The notes below the pieces were generated by a model. The model was not told the DNA's origin and searched no databases. It was given only the letters and a program-made list of their open reading frames with translations. DNA of 64,000 bases from assembly GCF_022227845.1 (NCBI RefSeq), contig NZ_JAJNQN010000006.1, positions 62,001-126,000 of the forward strand. Direction: 5' to 3'. Of this stretch, positions 7,664-15,313 are shown piece after piece (position 1 is the first letter of the stretch; each line of letters begins with the position of its first letter). Origin of the DNA: Ectothiorhodospira lacustris. Lineage in GTDB: Bacteria > Pseudomonadota > Gammaproteobacteria > Ectothiorhodospirales > Ectothiorhodospiraceae. The translations under genes and the position numbers were made by a program.

Positions 7664-8158
7664 ATGGGTGACGTGCTGCATGGCATGGTTCGAAGGATGG
7701 CCGTCTTTCTGTGGGTGGCGGCAACACCGTTTGCCTCGTCCAAGGCGGACCCCTCCTTCCTGGAGTCCCTGGAATGGGCGCGGGTGCCGGATGCTGAACT
7801 GGCAGAGCAGCGCGGGGGGCTGGTGCGGCGAGGTGGTTTCGAGCTGACGCTGGGCCTGGAGCGCATCACCGCCATCAATGGTGAGGTGATGGCCCACACC
7901 GTCCTGCTTGACTCGGCCGGTACGCGCGTGGGCCTGGAGGCTTTGGGTGGCCTCCACGTCATGACCGGGTTGGACGGCATGCGGATCGAGCAGCTTTCCG
8001 GGGCCGGGTGGGCCACCGTCATTCAGAACACGCTGAATGAGCAGATGATCGTCAACCACACCATCATGAATATCGGTCTGGCCGGCCTGGACCTGTCCCG
8101 GATGGAACTACAGCGTGTCATGGATGCGGGCCTGATCCAGGGATTGCGCAGCTACTGA
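7664..8158 (+). CDS. secreted accessory protein of the Fap-like locus, FapE-like candidate
   Basis: The 164-residue product has an N-terminal hydrophobic segment (MAVFLWVAATPFASS) that reads as a signal peptide. I see no named domain. The centre (GFELTLGLERITAINGEV...) and the segment WATVIQNTLNEQMIVNHT recall the Gln/Asn strands of the other two secreted proteins of the locus. A strong GAGGAGGG box precedes the ATG, 13 bp after the peptidase stop, so it is the last gene of the plus-strand operon. It converges with fapF 21 bp later. A FapE-like minor component is an inference from position, length and the shared segment. Confidence 0.6.
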   Translation: MGDVLHGMVRRMAVFLWVAATPFASSKADPSFLESLEWARVPDAELAEQRGGLVRRGGFELTLGLERITAINGEVMAHTVLLDSAGTRVGLEALGGLHVMTGLDGMRIEQLSGAGWATVIQNTLNEQMIVNHTIMNIGLAGLDLSRMELQRVMDAGLIQGLRSY

Positions 8159-8179
8159 TCCTTGAGGGCTGAAAATGCC

Positions 8180-9241
8180 TCAGAATCTGATTGGAAAACG
8201 CAGGGACACCTGCGCATCCGGTGCTGCGGAGGTGGCACCGATACCGACGGAGAAGTTCATGCTGGTTCGGTCCGACAGGCGGTGGGACAGGCCCCATAGA
8301 AAGGTTCCCACCTGCACGCGGTCAAAGGTCGGATTGAGAGGGTCTCCTAATTCGCGCTTGGTTTTGAACACGATGCTGTGGTCATAGCCGAAACTCAAGG
8401 AAGTTCGATTGTTCAGGGCAAATCCGGTCCCCAGGCTGAAGCCCAGGGCATTACCCGGGTCGATCTTGCCTTGGTCATTGCCCACGTCCCTTTCCAGGTT
8501 CCACACATAGCTGATGTTGCCGTAGATCACGGCGGGGTCTGTGGAGTAAATGACCGTGAGGCTGGGCTGTACCGCCCAAAACCCTGAGCCGGTAGGCTGT
8601 TCAAGGAAGATATCAACGCCAGGGATTTCTTCTCCGGTACTGTCTTTTGCCGGCACCCGGTCCACCTCAAAAGGTGAGGTTCCCGTGGTGCTTTTGACGC
8701 GCAGATTGCCGATAAAGAAAGGCTTCCCGGTGACTGCGCGATTGAACTGATAATGTAAACCCAGTTCAATATCGCCAAGTCCCATGCCATCGGACCCTGT
8801 GACCTGGTCCGCGGGTGTCCCCACCAGAATCTCCCGGCGTCGCAAGGACTCATCCCGCCAGACGTAGGGAATCCGCAAGCCCACTTCCACCCGGTCGGTC
8901 AGGCCATACCGCAGGGCGATGGCCGCCGTGAGGGTGTCCCTTTGCACCTCGCTGACGTCGATGAGCCCGATGGCGATGGCCGGCAGGATGGTGAAGCCGT
9001 CGATGGCCACGGTGGTGGATGAACTGTGGATGTACTGTAATGAGGGTTCCACCACCCACTTGCCCTTTGGGGTGAGCAGTCCACGCTCTTCGAAGACCGC
9101 TGCCACATCGGCCTGCCGCTGATCCTCGGGGGGGCGTTCCCCCACGACTTCCGGGGTCTGCGCCCAGGCCGGGGATGAGGCCAGGTAGATGGAAAGGATG
9201 GAGCCGGTTGCGAAAAATACGAATTTCCCAGACTGTGACAT
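8180..9241 (-). CDS. fapF: outer-membrane beta-barrel, FapF-like amyloid secretion pore
   Basis: This 353-residue protein has a signal peptide (cut after SPAWA), a short polar stretch (PPEDQRQADVAAVFEERGLLTPKG) and about 290 residues of alternating amphipathic strands that end in Phe (LRFPIRF), the outer-membrane insertion signal. The segment WVVEPSLQYIHSS...FTILPAIAIGLIDV is the hallmark of the FapF family, whose trimeric barrels release amyloid subunits. It is the only gene of the locus on the minus strand and probably follows the activator gene, whose stop lies 58 bp upstream. A 14-bp palindrome, CTGAAACGTTTCAG (9290-9303), spans that stop. A generic phenol-degradation-type porin is the alternative. 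Confidence 0.8.
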   Translation of the reverse strand: MSQSGKFVFFATGSILSIYLASSPAWAQTPEVVGERPPEDQRQADVAAVFEERGLLTPKGKWVVEPSLQYIHSSSTTVAIDGFTILPAIAIGLIDVSEVQRDTLTAAIALRYGLTDRVEVGLRIPYVWRDESLRRREILVGTPADQVTGSDGMGLGDIELGLHYQFNRAVTGKPFFIGNLRVKSTTGTSPFEVDRVPAKDSTGEEIPGVDIFLEQPTGSGFWAVQPSLTVIYSTDPAVIYGNISYVWNLERDVGNDQGKIDPGNALGFSLGTGFALNNRTSLSFGYDHSIVFKTKRELGDPLNPTFDRVQVGTFLWGLSHRLSDRTSMNFSVGIGATSAAPDAQVSLRFPIRF

Positions 9242-9299
9242 GCAGTCATTCCTATGTGGGCAGGTCTATGTGGGGGTGATCCTGCATGGCTGAAACGTT

Positions 9300-10685
9300 T
9301 CAGGGATTGCTGGACACGGACTGCCGCGTGGGTTCTTGCCCCGATAACGGGATGTCATGGCGGCGGGCCAGTCGGTACAACGTGATGCGCGAGACGTCGA
9401 GCCGACGTGCGGCGGCGGAGACATTCCCTTCGCAGAGTTGCAGGGCATCCAGGATGGCCTGGCGTTCGGCATCCGCGCGGATGGTCTCCAGGCTGGCGTG
9501 TTTGCTCTCGGCGACCAGGACATCCTCCAGTCCCAGGTCCACCGGCTGGATGTAGCGATGTTCGCACAGTACCAGCGCTCGCCGTACCCGGTTGATCAGT
9601 TCGCGGACATTGCCCGGCCAGCGATGGTCACGAATGGCCTCCATGGCGGCCGGGCTGAACCCCTTGACCGGGGTGGTCCGATCAGTGGAAAACTTGCGGA
9701 AGAAATGCCTGGCCAGCAAGACCGAGTCGCAGCCCCGCTCCCGGAGTGGGGGCATCTCGAAGCGGAGGACATCCAGTCGGTAGTAGAGGTCTTCCCGAAA
9801 GCGTCCCGAATGGACCGCGGCTTCCAGGTCCACATGGGTGGCGGCGACCACCCGGACATCAACCTTTTCCTCATGATCGCTGCCCACCTTCTGGACCGTC
9901 TGGTTCTGCAGGAATCGCAGCAGGGCTGCCTGGACTTCCAGCGGTAGGTCGCCGATCTCATCAAGAAACAATGTGCCGCCGTTGGCCGCCTGAACCCGGC
10001 CTGCCCGGGCCTTGTGGGCCCCGGTGAAGGCCCCGCGCTCGTGGCCGAAGAGTTCGGACTGGATCAGGGAGGCGGGGACGGCGGCGCAGTTGATGGCCTC
10101 AAAGGGGCCGTCGGCCCGCGGGGACTGGTCATGGACCGCCTTGGCGGCCACTTCCTTGCCGGTGCCGCTTTCTCCGGTGATGAGTACCGGGGCGCTCACC
10201 CGGGCCACCTTTTCAATGGTACGCATCACCTGGATCATGGACGGGTTTTCCCCGATCAGGGGGCTGTCCCGAAGCTTCACGGGGAGAATGGGGGTCGTGT
10301 GGAGCAGTTGCGCCATCCCCGAGGCATGGCCGAGCACCACTTTCAGGCGATAGGGATCAATGGGCAGGGAGTGAAAGTCGTGGCAGCAATGGCGAAGCAA
10401 CTCTCTGATCCGGTTGTCCCACAGCAGAGAGGGTTCCACCAGGGCCACCCATTCGGTGTCGCGGTGCCGGCGCAAAAAGGCTTCCAGGTTCGGCAGGGTG
10501 TTCAGGGTGGGCGGCTGCAGCAGGAAGGCGCCGACCGGCACGGGGTTCTGGCGCAGGAACGCCTCGGCTTCGGCCAGGGTTGTAGCCGCAAGCACATGCC
10601 AGTTGCTGCCCAGCGGCGGTGGGCTGGGTGCCTGGGAAAAGTCGATCCAAAGTAGCCGGTGATGGGAATCTCGGCCTGGGTCCAT
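9300..10685 (-). CDS. sigma-54-dependent activator with degenerate receiver, VpsR-like
   Basis: This 461-residue protein has three domains. Residues 1-120 are receiver-like, but the phosphoacceptor Asp is missing (the expected strand reads VGAFLLQ). Residues about 140-375 are an AAA+ domain with Walker A GESGTGKE, the sigma-54 contact loop GAFTGA (near 215), Walker B LFLDEIGDL and an arginine finger in FREDLYYRLDVL. A Fis-type helix-turn-helix follows (NVSAAARRLDVSRITLYRLA, about 420-440). Unphosphorylated relatives such as VpsR and FleQ respond to c-di-GMP and drive biofilm matrix genes. The sigma-54 promoter at 4871 is the obvious target. c-di-GMP binding is inferred, not visible. Confidence 0.9.
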   Translation of the reverse strand: MDPGRDSHHRLLWIDFSQAPSPPPLGSNWHVLAATTLAEAEAFLRQNPVPVGAFLLQPPTLNTLPNLEAFLRRHRDTEWVALVEPSLLWDNRIRELLRHCCHDFHSLPIDPYRLKVVLGHASGMAQLLHTTPILPVKLRDSPLIGENPSMIQVMRTIEKVARVSAPVLITGESGTGKEVAAKAVHDQSPRADGPFEAINCAAVPASLIQSELFGHERGAFTGAHKARAGRVQAANGGTLFLDEIGDLPLEVQAALLRFLQNQTVQKVGSDHEEKVDVRVVAATHVDLEAAVHSGRFREDLYYRLDVLRFEMPPLRERGCDSVLLARHFFRKFSTDRTTPVKGFSPAAMEAIRDHRWPGNVRELINRVRRALVLCEHRYIQPVDLGLEDVLVAESKHASLETIRADAERQAILDALQLCEGNVSAAARRLDVSRITLYRLARRHDIPLSGQEPTRQSVSSNP

Positions 10686-10854
10686 GTGGTACTCCCCCGG
10701 TACGTCCCTTTCCTTGGCGGCGTGTGACAGATGACCGTGGATTTGAATGCATTAATCGCGCCGTTTTTTTTAAATTTATTAATTACAGAGACTTATCGTT
10801 ATTTCTTATGGGTGAAGGTTATTTTATGTAAATAATTTCGACGATTCGGGCGAA
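10686..10854. promoter_or_regulatory. AT-rich regulatory region of the sigma-54 activator gene
   Basis: About 110 bp here (10740-10850) are markedly AT-rich in an otherwise GC-rich window, with runs of T and repeated ATTAAT/AATTA words. The region holds the promoter of the activator gene and the 3' end of the DUF192 transcript. CGTGTGACAG (10721-10730) resembles the inverted-repeat arms upstream of the amyloid subunit gene, so autoregulation is possible. No gene is seen. Confidence 0.45.
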
Positions 10855-11325
10855 TCAGCGGGGCAGTCCTGTCACGGTTTGCCCGGACTGAACCCCGTGA
10901 TCCTGGAACCATCCTCGGCGCATCTCCAGGGCATAGCGGGCCGCTCCCGTGGAATGGTGCAGGGTGCGACTGTGGGGTTGCATCCGGGCGATGTTCAGGA
11001 TTTGCCCCTCCTCGTCGATGAATGCGACGGAGAGCGGCAGGGGCGTGTTGAGCATCCACATGGCCACCGGTTCGGGCTGCTCCCAGACGAAGAGCATGCC
11101 GTGGTCCGGGGGCAGGGATTCCCGGAACATGAGTCCCCGGGCACGCAGGTCGGCGGTGTCGGCCACTTCGGCGGTCAGATGATGGGTGCCGATCTGCAGG
11201 GGGATGATGGCCAGGGTGCCGGAGTCCGATGCCTCACCGCCTGCCTGCTCCTGGGTGGGCAGGCAGGCGGTGACCAGCAGTGCCGGCAGCAGCACCAGCA
11301 GCGGCAGGCCCATTCCCATCAGCAT
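10855..11325 (-). CDS. DUF192-family lipoprotein
   Basis: This 156-residue protein has a lipoprotein signal (LLPALLVTAC) and a DUF192 domain over about residues 45-150: LRARGLMFRESLPPDHGMLF, then MWMLNTPLPLSVAFID and a final ALEMRRGWFQDHGVQSGQTV. DUF192 proteins are small, mostly exported, and of unknown function. The gene overlaps the end of the heavy-metal-domain gene by 7 bp, so the two are probably translated together. This does not establish a metal role. Confidence 0.85.
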   Translation of the reverse strand: MLMGMGLPLLVLLPALLVTACLPTQEQAGGEASDSGTLAIIPLQIGTHHLTAEVADTADLRARGLMFRESLPPDHGMLFVWEQPEPVAMWMLNTPLPLSVAFIDEEGQILNIARMQPHSRTLHHSTGAARYALEMRRGWFQDHGVQSGQTVTGLPR

Positions 11326-11519
11326 CTTTCCGGAAAGCCCAGTTCGTCCAGGCGCTCGGCCAGGGTGTCCCGCAGGGTCGGGTCGGCATCCACGGTGACG
11401 GTGCCCGCGGCCACGTCCACCGCCACTTGGTGGACCCCGGGTATCTGTCCCAGGCCTTTCTTAATGCTGTTGGCGCAGGCGCCGCACTGGATGTTGCTGA
11501 CATTGAGGGTGATGCTCAT
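11319..11519 (-). CDS. heavy-metal-associated (HMA) domain protein, CopZ-like
   Basis: This 66-residue protein is a single ferredoxin-like HMA domain with the metal site NIQCGACANSIKKGL (Cys12 and Cys15) and the conserved GVHQVAVDVAAGTVTVDAD strand pair. Such proteins carry Cu(I), or more rarely other soft metals, to a P-type ATPase or a regulator. No copper ATPase is encoded nearby. An AAAGGAGG box lies just before the ATG. It is the first gene of a two-gene unit with the DUF192 lipoprotein. Confidence 0.88.
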   Translation of the reverse strand: MSITLNVSNIQCGACANSIKKGLGQIPGVHQVAVDVAAGTVTVDADPTLRDTLAERLDELGFPERC

Positions 11520-11637
11520 GGATCGGACCTCCTTTAATGACGGAATCTTCGGGGGCTGAACAAGTCATCCCCGTGTTTAACAGGACATGGCCCCGTTTGA
11601 AAAGGTCACCTCCTTAATAGGTTACCTCCTTCTTAGC

Positions 11638-11748
11638 ACGTCATTCCCGCGAACGCGGGAATCCAGTCGCAGGCCGGCCCCTGGGCTCCCGCTTTCGCGG
11701 GAGTGACCATGCATGAATGGAGGGGAGTGACCGTGCATGAATGGAAGG
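11638..11748. repeat. palindromic intergenic repeat, family A copy 1, with tandem tail
   Basis: The head CATTCCCGCGAACGCGGGAA and the second palindrome CTCCCGCTTTCGCGGGAG are separated by about 30 bp. The tail GAGTGACCATGCATGAATGG is duplicated at a 24-bp period (11701-11724 and 11725-11748). Confidence 0.9.
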
Positions 11749-11848
11749 GGGGGGCGGCGGTCGGTGTGGTGTAACCCGCCCGCTTTTTTTCTGTCCCGTG
11801 AGCCGACGGTGTAAACTGTGCGGTCTTGGCAGCATTTCGGAGTTCACC

Positions 11849-13705
11849 ATGCCCCAGTACAGATCCCGCACCTCCACCCATGGCCGTAACATGGCCGGCG
11901 CCCGCGCCCTGTGGCGTGCTACCGGCATGAAGGACGGCGATTTCGGCAAGCCCATTATCGCCATCGCCAACTCCTTCACCCAGTTCGTCCCCGGGCACGT
12001 ACACCTCAAGGACCTGGGCCAGCTGGTGGCCCGCGAGATCGAGAAGGCCGGCGGCGTGGCCAAGGAGTTCAACACCATCGCCGTGGACGACGGTATCGCC
12101 ATGGGCCACGGCGGCATGCTCTATTCCCTGCCGTCCCGGGAGCTGATCGCCGACGCAGTGGAGTACATGGTCAACGCCCATTGTGCCGATGCCCTGGTGT
12201 GCATCTCCAACTGTGACAAGATCACCCCCGGCATGCTCAATGCCGCCATGCGGCTGAACATCCCCGTGGTGTTCGTCTCCGGCGGCCCCATGGAGGCGGG
12301 CAAGGTGACCCGCGGCGAACAGGTCATCAGCCTGGACCTGGTGGATGCCATGGTGGCTGCTGCCGATCCCCATGAGAGCGATGAAACCGTGATGGAGTAC
12401 GAGCGCTCTGCTTGTCCCACCTGCGGTTCCTGTTCCGGCATGTTCACCGCCAACTCCATGAACTGCCTCACCGAGGCCCTGGGCCTGTCCCTGCCGGGCA
12501 ACGGTTCCCTGCTGGCGACCCATGCCGGGCGCCGGGAGCTGTTTCTGGAGGCGGGGCGCCTGGTGGTGAATCTGGCCAGGCGTTACTACGAGCAGGACGA
12601 CACCGCCGTGCTGCCCCGCGCCATCGCCAGCCGCGAGGCCTTCGAGAATGCCATGAGCCTGGACATCGCCATGGGGGGCTCCACCAATACCGTGCTGCAC
12701 CTGCTGGCGGCGGCCCGGGAGGGGGAGGTGGATTTCACCATGGCGGACATCGACCGCCTCTCCCGCAAGGTACCCAACATCTGCAAGGTGGCCCCGGCCA
12801 CCCAGAAGTATCACATGGAAGATGTGCACCGGGCCGGTGGTGTGCCGGCGATCCTGGGTGAGCTGGACCGTGCCGGACTGCTGCACCGGGGTGTGCCCAC
12901 GGTACACAGCCCCACCCTGGCCGATGCCCTGGCGCGTTGGGATGTGGCCGCAAGCGATGCCGCCGAGGCCCATGAACGCTTCCTGGCCGCCCCCGGCGGC
13001 GTGCCGACCCAGGAGGCCTTCTCCCAGTCCCGGCGTTGGGATGCTCTGGATCTGGACCGGGATCAGGGCTGCATCCGTGCGGTGGCACATGCCTATTCGA
13101 AGGATGGCGGACTGGCGGTGCTTTACGGCAACCTGGCTCCGGAAGGGTGCATCGTCAAGACCGCCGGGGTGGACGAGAGCATCCTGGTGTTTTCCGGCCC
13201 GGCCCGGGTGTTCGAAAGCCAGGACGCGGCGGTGGCGGCGATCCTGGGTGATCAGGTGAAGGCGGGGGATGTGGTGATCATCCGTTATGAAGGCCCTCGC
13301 GGTGGCCCGGGGATGCAGGAGATGCTCTACCCCACCAGTTACCTGAAGTCCAAGGGGCTGGGCAAGGCCTGCGCCCTGGTGACGGACGGACGTTTCTCCG
13401 GCGGCACCTCGGGCCTGTCCATCGGGCATGCGTCCCCGGAGGCCGCCGAAGGCGGCAACATCGGTCTGGTGGAAGAGGGTGACATCATCGAGATCGATAT
13501 CCCGGCGCGGGTGATCCGCATGGCCGTGGAGGACGCGGAGCTTGAGCGTCGGCGGGCGGCCATGGAGCAGCGGGGTGACAAGGCCTGGCAACCGCTGGAC
13601 CGTCAGCGGGTGGTGAGCCAGGCGCTCAAGGCCTATGCCCTGATGGCCACTTCCGCAGCGCGGGGTGCGGTGCGGGATATTTCCCAGCTGCAGGTGAAGC
13701 GGTAG
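11849..13705 (+). CDS. ilvD: dihydroxy-acid dehydratase
   Basis: IlvD dehydrates 2,3-dihydroxy-isovalerate and -methylvalerate to the 2-keto acids that precede valine, leucine and isoleucine. The 618-residue product has the cluster cysteines Cys122 ([10 protein letters not shown]) and Cys192 ([15 protein letters not shown]) plus [15 protein letters not shown] and GRFSGGTSG. The open frame extends upstream to 11741, but [19 protein letters not shown] is the family N-terminus, so ATG 11849 is used. It is a single gene between two repeats. Its partner ilvE lies 23 kb away. Confidence 0.96.
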   Translation: MPQYRSRTSTHGRNMAGARALWRATGMKDGDFGKPIIAIANSFTQFVPGHVHLKDLGQLVAREIEKAGGVAKEFNTIAVDDGIAMGHGGMLYSLPSRELIADAVEYMVNAHCADALVCISNCDKITPGMLNAAMRLNIPVVFVSGGPMEAGKVTRGEQVISLDLVDAMVAAADPHESDETVMEYERSACPTCGSCSGMFTANSMNCLTEALGLSLPGNGSLLATHAGRRELFLEAGRLVVNLARRYYEQDDTAVLPRAIASREAFENAMSLDIAMGGSTNTVLHLLAAAREGEVDFTMADIDRLSRKVPNICKVAPATQKYHMEDVHRAGGVPAILGELDRAGLLHRGVPTVHSPTLADALARWDVAASDAAEAHERFLAAPGGVPTQEAFSQSRRWDALDLDRDQGCIRAVAHAYSKDGGLAVLYGNLAPEGCIVKTAGVDESILVFSGPARVFESQDAAVAAILGDQVKAGDVVIIRYEGPRGGPGMQEMLYPTSYLKSKGLGKACALVTDGRFSGGTSGLSIGHASPEAAEGGNIGLVEEGDIIEIDIPARVIRMAVEDAELERRRAAMEQRGDKAWQPLDRQRVVSQALKAYALMATSAARGAVRDISQLQVKR

Positions 13706-13717
13706 GTTTTTCGGCGT

Positions 13718-13853
13718 TTCCCCTCACCCCAACCCCTCTCCCGCAAGGGGAGAGGGGCTTTTCCTGCATCCTTCCAAAGGGATTTGATTGCCTATGGCGA
13801 GGTTCTCCCTTCTCCCCCGGGGGGAGAAGGGCGGGGATGAGGGGGGAAGCATA
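13718..13853. repeat. palindromic intergenic repeat, family B copy 1
   Basis: CCCCTCTCCCGCAAGGGGAG and TTCTCCCCCGGGGGGAGAA are two nested palindromes, flanked by CCTCACCCCAACC on the left and its imperfect complement GGGATGAGG on the right. The whole can fold into one long cruciform. It lies between the convergent ilvD and nuclease genes and may serve as a bidirectional terminator. Confidence 0.85.
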
Positions 13854-13860
13854 ACCCCGG

Positions 13861-15261
13861 CTAAAGGGTGATCGTCTCCTCGTACGCCGGCACCCGGGCA
13901 TCGATGCCGTGTTCCTGCCGCAGCAGGTTCGCCAGCGCATCCCGGGCCCGGGGTTCGCCGTGCACCATGTAGAACACCGGCTTGTCCTTGAACCCCTTCG
14001 CCCAGGCCACCAGCTGACGCTGCCCCGCATGGGCGGAGAACCCGCCCAGGGTGTGTATTTGGGCCTTGACCGCCACTTCGCTGCCCAGCAGCTTGACCCG
14101 CTGCACCCCGTCCACCAGCATGCGTCCCAGGCTGCCCCGTGCCTGGAAGCCCACGATCACTACGTGGTTCTGTTTGCGCCACAGGTTGTACTTGAGATGG
14201 TGGCGGATGCGCCCGCCGGTACACATGCCGGCGCCGGCGATGATGATGGCCCCGGACTTGATCCGATTGATGGCCATGGACTCATCCATACGGCGGGTGA
14301 ACTGCAGGATGGGCAGTGATGCCTCCAGGCGCTCTCCGGAGGCCTGGCGGAGCTGCTTGAGATCCTTGCCGTTGAGGGCGCCGCGGCGCCTGGCATACAG
14401 TTCCGTGACCTGGATGCCCATGGGGCTGTCCAGGAAGACCTTCTGTTGGGGCAAGCGGCCCTCATGGTAGAGCATGCCCAGGTGATAGAGGATTTCCTGG
14501 GTCCGCCCCACGGCGAAGGCAGGGATCAGCACGTTACCGCCGTCCCGGTCCGCCTGGGTCAGGATCCGGGCCAGTTCTTCCAGAGTGTCCCCCAGGGGAC
14601 GATGATCCCGATCGCCGTAGGTGCTTTCCATGAGGACCACGTCGGCATGCTCAGGCTGGGTCGGTGCGTGCATCAGCGCGGAGTCGGGGTTGCCCAGGTC
14701 GCCGGAGAACACCAGGTGCCGCTTGCGCCCGCCGTCATCCACGATCAAATCCACAATGGCTGAGCCGAGTATGTGGCCCGCATCGCGAAAGGTCAGGTGA
14801 ATGTCCGGGGTCACGGATTCCGCCCGGCCATAGGGTAGGGGTCGGCAGAGTATCAGGGTGGCATCCACGTCTTCCTGGGTGTAAACGGGTTCGATCAGGG
14901 GTTTGTCTGCCCGTTCCCGCCACTTGTTCTCCCATTCAATGTCCTTGGACATGACATGGGCGGCGTCCCGCAGCATGATTCCCAGCAGTTCCAGGGTTGA
15001 ATCGGTGCAGTAGATGGGACCCTGGAAGCCGTCGCGCACCAGCTTGGGCAGCAGACCGGCATGATCCAGGTGGCCGTGGGAGATGACCACGGCGTCCACT
15101 GTTTTGGCCAGGTGGCCGAGGGAGCGGCGGTTGGCTTTGTCGGCCTCCGCACCGCCCTGCTGGATGCCGCATTCCAGCAACAGGCGGCTCTGTTGGGTTT
15201 CCAGCAGATAGCGCGAGCCGGTGACTTCGCCGGTGGCACCCAGGAAAGTAAGCTTGGACAT
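13861..15261 (-). CDS. MBL-fold beta-CASP RNA exonuclease family protein
   Basis: This 466-residue protein has the metallo-beta-lactamase motif SHGHLDHAG (His62, His64, Asp66, His67), then motifs TYGDRDH and LVFSGDLGNPD, a beta-CASP insertion, and the C-terminal RNA-binding segment with GFQARGSLGR and GGFSAHAGQRQL. These are the marks of CPSF73/Ysh1-like ribonucleases, found widely in bacteria and archaea. The bacterial role is thought to be RNA processing or decay, but the targets are not known. It is transcribed alone, with a family B repeat at its 3' end. Confidence 0.9.
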   Translation of the reverse strand: MSKLTFLGATGEVTGSRYLLETQQSRLLLECGIQQGGAEADKANRRSLGHLAKTVDAVVISHGHLDHAGLLPKLVRDGFQGPIYCTDSTLELLGIMLRDAAHVMSKDIEWENKWRERADKPLIEPVYTQEDVDATLILCRPLPYGRAESVTPDIHLTFRDAGHILGSAIVDLIVDDGGRKRHLVFSGDLGNPDSALMHAPTQPEHADVVLMESTYGDRDHRPLGDTLEELARILTQADRDGGNVLIPAFAVGRTQEILYHLGMLYHEGRLPQQKVFLDSPMGIQVTELYARRRGALNGKDLKQLRQASGERLEASLPILQFTRRMDESMAINRIKSGAIIIAGAGMCTGGRIRHHLKYNLWRKQNHVVIVGFQARGSLGRMLVDGVQRVKLLGSEVAVKAQIHTLGGFSAHAGQRQLVAWAKGFKDKPVFYMVHGEPRARDALANLLRQEHGIDARVPAYEETITL

Positions 15262-15313
15262 GTTCAGAGGATTCCCATGGTGTTGGTGAACTTGCCTGAA
15301 TGGGATGTTCGGA

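Noticed and set aside
11633-13591. 652-residue frame antisense to ilvD
   Set aside because: It mirrors the ilvD reading frame, is rich in His/Gly/Gln as expected from GC-rich antisense, and has no family motif.
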